64,000 nt of DNA, from contig NZ_CP134053.1 of NCBI RefSeq assembly GCF_031583065.1, positions 3,224,001 to 3,288,000 on the forward strand, in the 5' to 3' direction. The stretch's first letter is position 1. Every line of letters begins with the position of its first letter. The position numbers and the translations under genes were made by a program. The notes under the pieces were generated by a model. It did not search any database and was not told the origin of the DNA. It worked only from the letters and a program-made list of their open reading frames with translations. Positions 34,255-42,070 of this stretch are shown piece after piece. The DNA comes from Streptomyces sp. CGMCC 4.7035. Lineage in GTDB: Bacteria > Actinomycetota > Actinomycetes > Streptomycetales > Streptomycetaceae.

Positions 34255-36149
34255 TGACGGCGCGGACGGCCGCCCCGGCCCAGGCCGGGGAGGGGACACG
34301 CGGGGCCGCCACCGGTGTGGAGGCCGCGTCCGCCGCGTCCGTCCCGGTGCCGCGGGCGGCCGTCCGCGCCGCGTCCGTCGGGTCGGGCGCCGCCCCGGAC
34401 ACCGAGGAGGCGACCGGGCCCGCCCGTCGCCGTCCCGTCCTGCGCGCCCTGCGCACCCATTTCGGCACGGTCGCCGGAGTCGCCATCCTCGGTGTGCTCC
34501 TGTGGCGGCTCGGCACCGGCGTCTTCCTCGACGGACTGCGGCGGATCGACGCCCCGACCCTGCTCGCGGGGCTCGGAATCGGCGTGCTGACCACCGTGTT
34601 CAGTGCCTGGCGCTGGTGCCGTGTCGCCGGTGCGCTCGGCATCCGGCTGCCGCTCGGCGCCGCCGTCGCCGACTACTACCGTGCCCTGTTCCTGAACGCG
34701 GCCCTGCCCGGCGGCGTGCTCGGCGACGTGCACCGCGCGGTGCGGCACGGGCAGAGCGCCGGTGACATGGGCCGCGCCGTGCGCGCCGTGGTCCTGGAGC
34801 GGACCGCCGGCCAGGTGGCCCTTGTGGCCGTCGGTGTGCCGGTCCTGCTCACGCTGCCCTCGCCGGTCCTGCACGAGACCCGCCGCTTCGCCGTCCTGGC
34901 GGCACTCGCCACGCTCGGCGCCCTCGCCGTCGTGGCGGCGGTGCGGATGGGACGGGCGCACCGCCCTTCCCGCCGACGCCGCGCGCTCCGCTCCGCGCTC
35001 ACCGAGGCGCGCACCGCCCTGCTGGCCCGCGGCAGTTGGCCCGCCGTCCTGTCCTCGTCCGTCGTCGTGCTCGCCGGGCATCTGCTGATGTTCCTGGTGG
35101 CCGCGCGGGTCGCGGGATCGCAGGCGTCCCCGGTCGCGCTCCTGCCGCTGGCCCTGCTCGCCCTCATCGCCATGGGGCTGCCGCTCAACATCGGCGGCTG
35201 GGGTCCCCGGGAGGGCGTCACCGCCTGGGCCTTCGGCGCGGCCGGCCTCGGCGCGGAAACGGGGCTGAGCGTCGCGGTCGTGTACGGCGTCCTCAGCTTC
35301 GTCGCGAGCCTGCCCGGGATCCTCGTACTCCTCGCCCGGTGGTACACGGACCTGCGTCGCCCGCGCGCCAGGGCGGACGCGGAGACGGCTGACGGGGACG
35401 AGCAGGTTCGCGCCGTGGCGGTGGAGACGGACGGCGGGGGAGAGCGGGTTCGCGCCGTGGCGGTGGAGACGGACGGCGGGGGAGAGCAGGGGCGCTCCGT
35501 CAGCGCGACGGCGGCCGATGACGGCGAGCAAGTCCTTGCCGTGGGTATGGAGTCGACCGAGGGAGCTGAGCGAGTTCTCGGTGTGGGCGTGGAGATGGCC
35601 GACGGAGGTGAGCGGGTTTGCGTCGTGGACGTGGAGATGGCCGACGGAGGCGAGCAAGTCCTTGCCGTGGGCGTGGAGTCGACCGAGGGAGCTGAGCGAG
35701 TTCTCGGTGTGGGCGTGGAGTCGGCCGATGGAGGCGAGCAAGTCCTCGGCTCGGGCGCGGAGATGGGCGGTGGCCGGCATGCTCCCTCCGCGGGGGCGGG
35801 AACCGCCGGCGACGAAGAGGCCGCTGCAGCGTCCGTCACCCCCTGCGTACCGGGCCCGGAGCGCACCCCCCACGCGCTCCGTGCCCCCGTTCCGTACGCC
35901 CCTTACCCGCGCTCACCTCCCGCGCGGCGCGGACCGGTCCTCACCCGGCGTCAGGACCGGTGCAGGCCCTCGGGACTCGCGGTTTCCGGCCCCGGCCCCG
36001 GCCCCGGCCCCGGTACGCCGCCGACGGTCTCGTCCGAGGCGACCAGGGAGAAATACGCCTCGAAGGAGTCGGCGAGCGCCGCCAGCAACTGCTTGCCCTT
36101 CTCCGCGGAAGCGAGCGAAGGACGCCCGATGACACCGGACTCCGTATAG
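34254..36149 (+). CDS. UPF0104 / LPG_synthase_TM membrane protein with repeated tail
   Basis: Open frame of 631 residues. The N-terminal 60 residues are low-complexity; eight or so membrane helices (about 75-370) match PF03706: NAALPGGVLGDVHRAVRHGQ, VVLERTAGQVAL, LPLNIGGWGPREGVTAWAFG. After the last helix come nine 14-residue acidic repeats (type DGGEQVLAVGVEST) and a Pro-rich end. The last 199 bases overlap the creatininase gene on the other strand, so the end may be non-functional. The core family includes lipid flippases and MprF transmembrane domains; a role in moving a lipid-linked product is plausible. Confidence 0.82.
   Translation: MTARTAAPAQAGEGTRGAATGVEAASAASVPVPRAAVRAASVGSGAAPDTEEATGPARRRPVLRALRTHFGTVAGVAILGVLLWRLGTGVFLDGLRRIDAPTLLAGLGIGVLTTVFSAWRWCRVAGALGIRLPLGAAVADYYRALFLNAALPGGVLGDVHRAVRHGQSAGDMGRAVRAVVLERTAGQVALVAVGVPVLLTLPSPVLHETRRFAVLAALATLGALAVVAAVRMGRAHRPSRRRRALRSALTEARTALLARGSWPAVLSSSVVVLAGHLLMFLVAARVAGSQASPVALLPLALLALIAMGLPLNIGGWGPREGVTAWAFGAAGLGAETGLSVAVVYGVLSFVASLPGILVLLARWYTDLRRPRARADAETADGDEQVRAVAVETDGGGERVRAVAVETDGGGEQGRSVSATAADDGEQVLAVGMESTEGAERVLGVGVEMADGGERVCVVDVEMADGGEQVLAVGVESTEGAERVLGVGVESADGGEQVLGSGAEMGGGRHAPSAGAGTAGDEEAAAASVTPCVPGPERTPHALRAPVPYAPYPRSPPARRGPVLTRRQDRCRPSGLAVSGPGPGPGPGTPPTVSSEATREKYASKESASAASNCLPFSAEASEGRPMTPDSV
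35391..35768. repeat. 42-bp coding tandem repeat, nine units
   Basis: Nine degenerate 42-bp units encode 14-residue repeats of consensus [DE]G[GA]E[QR]Vlavgve[ST][AT]. Units 5, 7 and 8 are nearly identical at DNA level, showing recent duplication. Confidence 0.92.
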
Positions 36150-36853
36150 GCCGACATACCCAGGGTGAGCAGATGCCTGCGGTCGTCGGCGACGAAATCC
36201 GTGGTCTCGTAACCGGGCCCGACCAATTCGGGATGACAGTGCAGAAGAATGGAGGTCTCGATTTCCCCGGCATGCATGTCGCTGAGCAGCGAAGTGCGCA
36301 CACCGGCCCGCTCCCGGGCCGTTTCCCAGTCCTCCGCGGCCGGGAAAAGCGCCATCCGTACACCACTGCCCGCGGATTCCCGGACAGCATTGCTTTCCTG
36401 GACGACATTGCCGAGGACGTAATTCCCGCCGTGACCGTTGACCACCACCAGGGCCTCGACGCCCGAGCGGCGCAGCGATTCGGCGATGTCCCGTACCACC
36501 GCATGGAGAGTGACGGAGGAGATGCTCACGGTTCCCGGCCACGCCGCGTGCTCGTGCGAGCAGGAGATCGTCACCGGAGGAAGGAGGTGAACCGGATACG
36601 CGGCGGCCACCTCGCGGGCGATCGCGCAGGCCACCAGCGTGTCCGTCGCCAACGGAAGGTACGGCCCGTGCTGTTCGAAGCTGCCCACGGGGAGCACGGC
36701 GACCTGACGGTAAGGACCGTCCGCCCGCGCCCTTACGTCCTGCGAGGTGTCCGACGGCAGCACCCCGGCGGTGTGCGCGGCCGGCGCTCCGGAGGCAACC
36801 GCATCACCCGTCGGCCGCGTCCCAGCAGTATCCGCGGTTCCCGAATCGCTCAT
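35951..36853 (-). CDS. Creatininase-family amidohydrolase (candidate FAPy deformylase)
   Basis: 300 residues. Metal-site motifs of the creatininase/ArfB/MftE family: PVGSFEQHGPYLPLATDT, SCSHEHAAWPGTVSI, NGHGGNY and DMHAGEIETS. The N-terminal 45 residues and the Gly-Pro repeat at the C-terminus are low-complexity. The archaeal member ArfB removes formate from the FAPy pyrimidine nucleotide made from GTP. Here the gene is divergent, 55 bases away, from a GTP cyclohydrolase II of the FAPy-forming type, making a deformylase or related role the leading guess. Confidence 0.88.
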   Translation of the reverse strand: MSDSGTADTAGTRPTGDAVASGAPAAHTAGVLPSDTSQDVRARADGPYRQVAVLPVGSFEQHGPYLPLATDTLVACAIAREVAAAYPVHLLPPVTISCSHEHAAWPGTVSISSVTLHAVVRDIAESLRRSGVEALVVVNGHGGNYVLGNVVQESNAVRESAGSGVRMALFPAAEDWETARERAGVRTSLLSDMHAGEIETSILLHCHPELVGPGYETTDFVADDRRHLLTLGMSAYTESGVIGRPSLASAEKGKQLLAALADSFEAYFSLVASDETVGGVPGPGPGPGPETASPEGLHRS

Positions 36854-36908
36854 GTTCTCACGGCCTTTCGTGTCGTACCGCCTGCGTTTACCAGATAGGA
36901 ATTAGATC

Positions 36909-37598
36909 ATGACAGACATTGACGGCGTGCCCGGCGGGAAAGCCCACCCCTCGGGACTCACCCGAGTCGTGAATGCCTCCCCGTCCGGGGTCACCCGGGT
37001 CGTGAATGCCCCGCTGCCCACCAAGTACGGCGATTTCCAGGCCGTCGGCTACCTGGACCACGACCGCGGTGACGAACAAGTGGCGCTGGTGTACGGCGAC
37101 ATCGAGGAAGAGGGGATGCTCGTCCGCCTGCATTCCGAGTGCCTGACCGGGGACGCCTTCGGATCCACACACTGCGAGTGCGGTCCCCAACTCTCCACCG
37201 CGCTACGGGAGATCGTGTCCGAGGGGCGCGGCATCGTCGTGTACCTCCGGGGCCACGAGGGCCGTGGCATCGGCCTCCTCGGCAAGCTGCGCGCGATGAA
37301 GCTCCAGGCGGAGGGACTGGACACGGTGGAGGCGAACCTCGCCCTCGGTCTCCCGGTGGACGCGCGCGACTACGGGGTCGCGGCGGAGATCCTGCGCGAC
37401 CTCGGCGTACGGTCCGTGCGCCTGCTGTCCAACAACCCGCGCAAGCGGGAGGCGCTGCTGCGGCACGGCATCAAGGTCGACGAGCAGGTGTCACTGCTGA
37501 TACCGCCGTGCGAGAACAACATCACCTACCTGCGGACCAAGCGGGAGCGGCTCGACCACTACCTGCCGCACCTGGACGCGGTGGTGCACTCCTCGTGA
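36909..37598 (+). CDS. GTP cyclohydrolase II paralogue, Met variant (FAPy-forming type)
   Basis: 229 residues, a stand-alone RibA without RibB. The zinc site CLTGDAFGSTHCECG and motifs RGHEGRGIGL and LLSNNPRK are intact. The usual Tyr of the KxRAY motif is Met (KLRAMKLQ). In S. coelicolor SCO6655, the Tyr-to-Met change was reported to stop deformylation so that the product is the formylated pyrimidine FAPy nucleotide (from memory). The N-terminus contains an 11-residue duplication. It is therefore unlikely to serve riboflavin synthesis; it probably starts a dedicated pathway with the creatininase and PTPS homologues. Confidence 0.9.
   Translation: MTDIDGVPGGKAHPSGLTRVVNASPSGVTRVVNAPLPTKYGDFQAVGYLDHDRGDEQVALVYGDIEEEGMLVRLHSECLTGDAFGSTHCECGPQLSTALREIVSEGRGIVVYLRGHEGRGIGLLGKLRAMKLQAEGLDTVEANLALGLPVDARDYGVAAEILRDLGVRSVRLLSNNPRKREALLRHGIKVDEQVSLLIPPCENNITYLRTKRERLDHYLPHLDAVVHSS
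36951..37016. repeat. 33-bp duplication at the start of the cyclohydrolase gene
   Basis: Two in-frame copies encode SGLTRVVNASP and SGVTRVVNAPL. The second copy leads directly into the conserved PTKYGDF start of the domain, so the first is surplus. A GTG at 37002 could be an alternative start. Confidence 0.85.
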
Positions 37599-37683
37599 GC
37601 GGGTGCGCGGCGGCCGCCCGGCGCCGGCCGCCGCGCCCGCGTCCCATGGTGACGTCGACCCGGTTCCCGGAAACAATCAAGGA

Positions 37684-38661
37684 ATGACCGACGACGTCCT
37701 CCACCTGTCCGGCGAGCAGGTCCTTGAGCTGCTGGACACCGACCGGGCGATCCAGTCCCAGCGCGCCGCCTTCACCGCGCTCGGGGAAGGGACCGCCGAA
37801 CTCCCCGGCAAGATCATGCATCCGAGCCGCTTCGACGACAGCGTCGTCTTCGCCTACGTCGCCCGCCTGTCCCCGGACACCGGGCCCGTCGCCAAGATCG
37901 GCAGCGTGAACCCGGGCAACGCGGCCGCCGGGCTGCCGACGATCCACGCGGTGATCAACGCCCTCGACCCGGTGACCGGGCAACTGGTCGCGGTCCTGGA
38001 CGGCACGGCGATCACCACGCTGCGCACCGCCGCCGCCAGCGCCGTCGCCTTCGACGTCCTCGCCACCGCCGACAGCGCGGAACTCGGCCTCCTGGGCTCC
38101 GGCACCCAGGCCCTCGCCCACGCGCGGGCCGTCGCCCGGGTGCGCCCGTTGCGCTCCGTACGCGTCTGGAGCCCGACCCCGGACCGGCGCGAGCGGGCCG
38201 CACACCTCCTCGCCACCGAACTCGGTATCCCCGTCAAGGCCGTCGCCACCGCTCAGGAGGCCGTGGCCGGACTCCCCATGGTCGCCGCCTGCACCCTCAG
38301 CCGTACGCCCGTCGTCCACGGCGCCTGGCTCGCACCCGGGTGCACGGTCGTCAGCGTCGGATCCTTCGAACCCACGCGCAGCGAGGTCGACGCGGAGGCC
38401 GTACGGCGGGCCGCGGCCGTGGTCGTCGACGACCCGGAGACCGCGCGGGAGCACGCGGGGCCGGTCGTGGCCGCGCTACGCGACCGGCTGCTCACCACGG
38501 ACGACCTGATCCCGCTGGGCGGTGTCCTCACGGGCCGCCGCGAGGCGCGCACGAGCACCGACGACATCGTCCTCTACAACAGCGTCGGCCTCGGCGTCCA
38601 GGACGCGGCGGCGGCCTGGGCCGTGATCGACGCGGCCCGTGGAAGGGAGTCCCGCCCATGA
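37684..38661 (+). CDS. Ornithine cyclodeaminase / mu-crystallin family protein
   Basis: 325 residues; ATG with AAGGA upstream. The substrate pocket and NAD-binding features are typical: GTAELPGKIMHPSR, AKIGSVNPGN, DGTAITTLRTAAASA and LLGSGTQALAHARAV. The family includes ornithine and lysine cyclodeaminases and ketimine reductases. It opens a four-gene operon with an FAD oxidase and two saccharopine-dehydrogenase-like genes, which suggests lysine, pipecolate or related amine chemistry. It starts 85 bases after the cyclohydrolase, so co-transcription is possible. Confidence 0.88.
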   Translation: MTDDVLHLSGEQVLELLDTDRAIQSQRAAFTALGEGTAELPGKIMHPSRFDDSVVFAYVARLSPDTGPVAKIGSVNPGNAAAGLPTIHAVINALDPVTGQLVAVLDGTAITTLRTAAASAVAFDVLATADSAELGLLGSGTQALAHARAVARVRPLRSVRVWSPTPDRRERAAHLLATELGIPVKAVATAQEAVAGLPMVAACTLSRTPVVHGAWLAPGCTVVSVGSFEPTRSEVDAEAVRRAAAVVVDDPETAREHAGPVVAALRDRLLTTDDLIPLGGVLTGRREARTSTDDIVLYNSVGLGVQDAAAAWAVIDAARGRESRP

Positions 38662-39803
38662 CCGGGCGCGCGAGCGTCGTCGTCATCGGCGGCGGGGTGA
38701 TGGGAACGAGCGCCGCCTACCACCTGGCCCGCGCGGGGGTCCCCGACGTCGTCCTGGTCGAGCGCGACGAACTCGCCTCCGGCTCCACCTCGCGGGCCGC
38801 CGGCGGCGTACGGGCACAGTTCTCCGACGAGCTCAACATCCAGCTCGGGGCGCGGAGCCTTGAGGCGTTCGCACGGTTCGCCGAGGAGCCCGGGCAGGAC
38901 ATCGGACTGCACCGCGTCGGCTATCTGTTCCTCCTCTCCACACCCGAGGAGGTCGCCTCCTTCGAGGCCGGGGTGCGGCTGCAGAACTCCCTCGGCGTGC
39001 CCAGCCGCATGATCGACGTGGCCGAGGCCGAGCGACTGTCGCCGCTGATCACCACGGACGGGCTGCTGGCCGCCGCGTTCTCGCCCGACGACGGGCACTG
39101 CACTCCCGAGTCCGTGGTGCACGGGTACGCCGCCGGGGCCCGCCGCCACGGCGCGCGCATCCTGCGGCACTGCGCGGTCACCGGCATCGAGGTGCACGGC
39201 GACACCATCACCGCCGTCGTCACCGAACGCGGCCGCATCGAGACCGACACCGTGATCTGCGCGGCGGGCGCCTGGTCGCGGGCCGTGGGAGCGATGGTGG
39301 GCGTGGACCTGCCGGTGGAGCCGCTGCGCCGCCAGATCGCCGTCACGGAGGCGGTCCCCGCTCTCCCGCCCGACCTGCCCATGACCATCGACTTCGCGAG
39401 CACCTTCTACTTCCACGGCGAGGGACCGGGGCTCCTGGTCGGCATGTCCGACCCCGACGAGGAACCCGGCTTCGCCACCGAGCCCCATGACCGCTGGATC
39501 CCCCGGCTGTGCGCGGCGATGGAACGCCGGGCGCCCGCCCTGCTCGACCTGCGCCGTACGGGCGGCTGGGCGGGCCTGTACGAGATCACCCCGGACCACA
39601 ACGCCCTGATAGGCGAGGCGAGTTCGCCCTCCCGCTTCCTGTACGCCACCGGCTTCTCCGGCCATGGCTTCCTCCAGGGGCCCGCCGTCGGCGAGGTCCT
39701 GAGGGATCTCTGCCTGGGGCGCGTACCCTTCGTCGACGTCAGCCCCCTGAGCGTCGACCGCTTCGCCGCCGACGCCCCGCGCCCGGAGGTCAACCGCGTA
39801 TGA
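38658..39803 (+). CDS. FAD-dependent amine/amino-acid oxidase (DAO family)
   Basis: 381 residues; ATG overlaps the previous stop (ATGA). N-terminal dinucleotide motif VVVIGGGVMGTSAAYHLARAG, then SGSTSRAAGGVRAQFSDE typical of sarcosine oxidase/glycine oxidase-like proteins, and a C-terminal FAD contact YEITPDHNALIGE, ATGFSGHGFLQGPAVGE. It probably oxidises a secondary amine such as saccharopine, pipecolate or an N-alkyl amino acid; the choice cannot be made from sequence. Confidence 0.9.
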   Translation: MTGRASVVVIGGGVMGTSAAYHLARAGVPDVVLVERDELASGSTSRAAGGVRAQFSDELNIQLGARSLEAFARFAEEPGQDIGLHRVGYLFLLSTPEEVASFEAGVRLQNSLGVPSRMIDVAEAERLSPLITTDGLLAAAFSPDDGHCTPESVVHGYAAGARRHGARILRHCAVTGIEVHGDTITAVVTERGRIETDTVICAAGAWSRAVGAMVGVDLPVEPLRRQIAVTEAVPALPPDLPMTIDFASTFYFHGEGPGLLVGMSDPDEEPGFATEPHDRWIPRLCAAMERRAPALLDLRRTGGWAGLYEITPDHNALIGEASSPSRFLYATGFSGHGFLQGPAVGEVLRDLCLGRVPFVDVSPLSVDRFAADAPRPEVNRV

Positions 39804-40855
39804 CCGCACTCCACCTGTGGCTCCGCCACGAGTCCCGTACGACCGAACGGCGCACGCCGATCGTGCCGTCCGACGCCCGACGGCTGATCGAGAGCGGAGT
39901 GGTCCTCACGGTCGAGGACTCCCCGCAGCGGGTCTTTTCGACCGACGCGTACGAGGCGGTGGGCTGCCGCATCGCCGAGCCCGGTTCCTGGGTGACGGCG
40001 CCGCCCGACGCGGTGGTCGTCGGCCTCAAGGAACTCCCCGATGAGCCCGCTGCCTTGACGCACCGTCATATCTTCTTCGGGCACGCCTACAAGGGCCAGC
40101 CCGGCGCCGAGACCCTGTTGCGCCGGTTCCGCGCGGGCGGCGGAGCCCTGCTCGACCTGGAGTACCTGGTGGACGACGACGGGCGCCGGCTCGTCGCGTT
40201 CGGCTACTGGGCCGGATACCTGGGCGCGGCACTGGCCCTGCTCCACCACCACGGACGTCTGACCGCGCCGCTGCGCCCCACGTCGAAGGAGGAGCTGGAC
40301 GAGCAGCTCCGCGCGGCGGCAGGCGAGGTACGGGCGCTGGTGATCGGTGCGCTGGGACGCAGCGGACGCGGTGCGCGGGTCGCCCTGGGCGTGGCCGGGG
40401 TCGACCCCACGTGCTGGGATCTGGCCGAGACCCGCGAACTGGACCGGCCTGCCCTCCTGGCCCACGAGCTGATGGTGAACACGGTGCTCACCACGCGCCC
40501 GGCCCCGCCGTTCCTCACGGACAAGGACCTCGACGATCCCGACCGACGGCTGCGCACCCTGTGCGACGTGACGGCCGACGTGGGATCGCCCCTGAACCTC
40601 CTGCCGGTCTACGACACCCCGACCGACTGGGAGCATCCGGCCCGCCGGCTGCGCGAGGAGCCGGTCCTCGACCTGATCGCCATCGACAACCTGCCGTCCC
40701 TGCTGCCGCTGGAGGCCAGCACCGACTTCTCGGCGGCGCTGACCCCGCTGTTGCTCGACTTCGAGGTCGGCGGCGCCTGGGGCCGGTGCCGGGAACGATT
40801 CGACGCGGCGGTCCGTCAACCGGTCGCCGGGGAAGGGGAGTCGAGCGATGGCTGA
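39800..40855 (+). CDS. Saccharopine dehydrogenase-like (LYS1-type) protein
   Basis: 351 residues; ATGA overlap upstream. It begins HLWLRHESRTTERRTPIVPSD, matching the N-terminal domain of alanine dehydrogenase/transhydrogenase-type LYS1 enzymes (NAD, lysine-forming saccharopine dehydrogenase), with FFGHAYKGQPGAE and a C-terminal region DVTADVGSPLNLLPVYD. The Rossmann segment ALVIGALGRSGRGARVAL is present. It is likely paired with the LYS9-type gene that follows (8-base overlap). Confidence 0.85.
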   Translation: MTALHLWLRHESRTTERRTPIVPSDARRLIESGVVLTVEDSPQRVFSTDAYEAVGCRIAEPGSWVTAPPDAVVVGLKELPDEPAALTHRHIFFGHAYKGQPGAETLLRRFRAGGGALLDLEYLVDDDGRRLVAFGYWAGYLGAALALLHHHGRLTAPLRPTSKEELDEQLRAAAGEVRALVIGALGRSGRGARVALGVAGVDPTCWDLAETRELDRPALLAHELMVNTVLTTRPAPPFLTDKDLDDPDRRLRTLCDVTADVGSPLNLLPVYDTPTDWEHPARRLREEPVLDLIAIDNLPSLLPLEASTDFSAALTPLLLDFEVGGAWGRCRERFDAAVRQPVAGEGESSDG

Positions 40856-42017
40856 GACCACGAGGGCGGCCGGGGAGCGGGTCCCGGCGAGCGGCACGGT
40901 CCACTGGATCGGCGCGGGCCTTTCCACGGGCAGCGGGTTCGCCGTGCTGTGCGACACCGCCGACCGGGTCCGCCTGTGGCACCGCACCGAGGAGCGCGCC
41001 GCGCGGAGCCTGGCCGTACTCGGCCTCACGGGCCGGGCCGAGCCGCGCGCGTTCACCCTGCCCGCGCTCGCGGCGGAGCTGGCCCCGGGCGACGTGGTCG
41101 TCTCCATGCTCCCGGCACCCGAACACGCGGCTCTGCTCGGCGTGTGCGTCGAGCGAAGGGCCCACTTCGCCTGCTCCAGCTACGTCTCGGACGCGGTCCT
41201 GGACCTGGTGCCGGCGGCTCGGGAGGCGGGCGTCGTGGTGCTCACCGAGGCGGGCCTGGACCCCGGCATCGACCACCTCTTCGCCCACGACCTGATCGCC
41301 CGTGCCCGGGAGGCGATCGGCGCCGAAACGGCCGCGGAGGTGAGCCTCACCTCGTACTGCGGCGGCATCCCCGCCGTCCCGAACGACTTCAGGTACCGCT
41401 TCAGCTGGGCACCCCTCGGAGTCCTCGGCGCCCTGCGCTCACCGGCGCGTTACCTGGAGGCCGGCGCCGAGACGACGACGGCCCGCCCCTGGGAGGCGAC
41501 CCGCCCGCACGTCATCGACGGCGAGACCTTCGAGGTCTACCCCAACCGTGACAGCGTCCCCTTCGTCGACCAGTACGGCCTGCCGGACGCCTGGAAGCCG
41601 GAGACCTTCGTGCGCGGCACCCTCCGTCTCGACGGCTGGCTGCGCGCCTGGGAGCGGGTGTTCGAGGAGCTGAAGGGAGGCGACGACGCCCGCATCGCGG
41701 CCCTGGCCGCCGAACTGGCGGCGACGTACCCGACGACGGACGAGGACCGCGACCGCGTGGTCCTGGCGGTGACCCTCGACGTACGGGCCGGCTCGGGCGA
41801 TGTCTGGTCGGGCCGCTACCTCCTGGACCTGCGGGGCACCGAGGAGGAGAGCGCGATGGCCCGCTGCGTCTCCCGCCCCCTGGCCCTCGGCGTCCGTCAC
41901 ATTCTGGACGGCTCCCTGCCGCCGGGTCTGGGCCGGGCGGCCGAGACGGCGGAGCGGTCGCGGCAGTGGCTGGCGGAACTGGCCGCGGAGGGGCTGGAGT
42001 TCACGTTGCGGACGTGA
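40848..42017 (+). CDS. Saccharopine reductase-like (LYS9-type) dehydrogenase
   Basis: 389 residues. N-terminal NAD(P)-binding fold VHWIGAGLSTGSGFAVL, SMLPAPEHAALLGVCVERR, then the family hallmark LTEAGLDPGIDHLFAHDLI and SYCGGIPAVPNDFRYRFSW. This matches glutamate-forming saccharopine dehydrogenase. Together with the upstream LYS1-type gene, the oxidase and the cyclodeaminase it forms a four-gene overlapping operon ending in a perfect 19-bp hairpin. Confidence 0.88.
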   Translation: MAETTRAAGERVPASGTVHWIGAGLSTGSGFAVLCDTADRVRLWHRTEERAARSLAVLGLTGRAEPRAFTLPALAAELAPGDVVVSMLPAPEHAALLGVCVERRAHFACSSYVSDAVLDLVPAAREAGVVVLTEAGLDPGIDHLFAHDLIARAREAIGAETAAEVSLTSYCGGIPAVPNDFRYRFSWAPLGVLGALRSPARYLEAGAETTTARPWEATRPHVIDGETFEVYPNRDSVPFVDQYGLPDAWKPETFVRGTLRLDGWLRAWERVFEELKGGDDARIAALAAELAATYPTTDEDRDRVVLAVTLDVRAGSGDVWSGRYLLDLRGTEEESAMARCVSRPLALGVRHILDGSLPPGLGRAAETAERSRQWLAELAAEGLEFTLRT

Positions 42018-42020
42018 CTT

Positions 42021-42063
42021 TCGGGGCACGGCGTCCGGCACACCCGGACGCCGTGCCCCGAAG
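42021..42063. terminator. Very strong bidirectional hairpin
   Basis: Perfect 19-bp stem TTCGGGGCACGGCGTCCGG / CCGGACGCCGTGCCCCGAA, 5-base loop, 3 bases after the operon stop and 7 bases before the stop of the converging serine hydrolase gene. The A/T ends allow a short U-run in both directions. Confidence 0.92.
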
Positions 42064-42070
42064 CCCGCCG

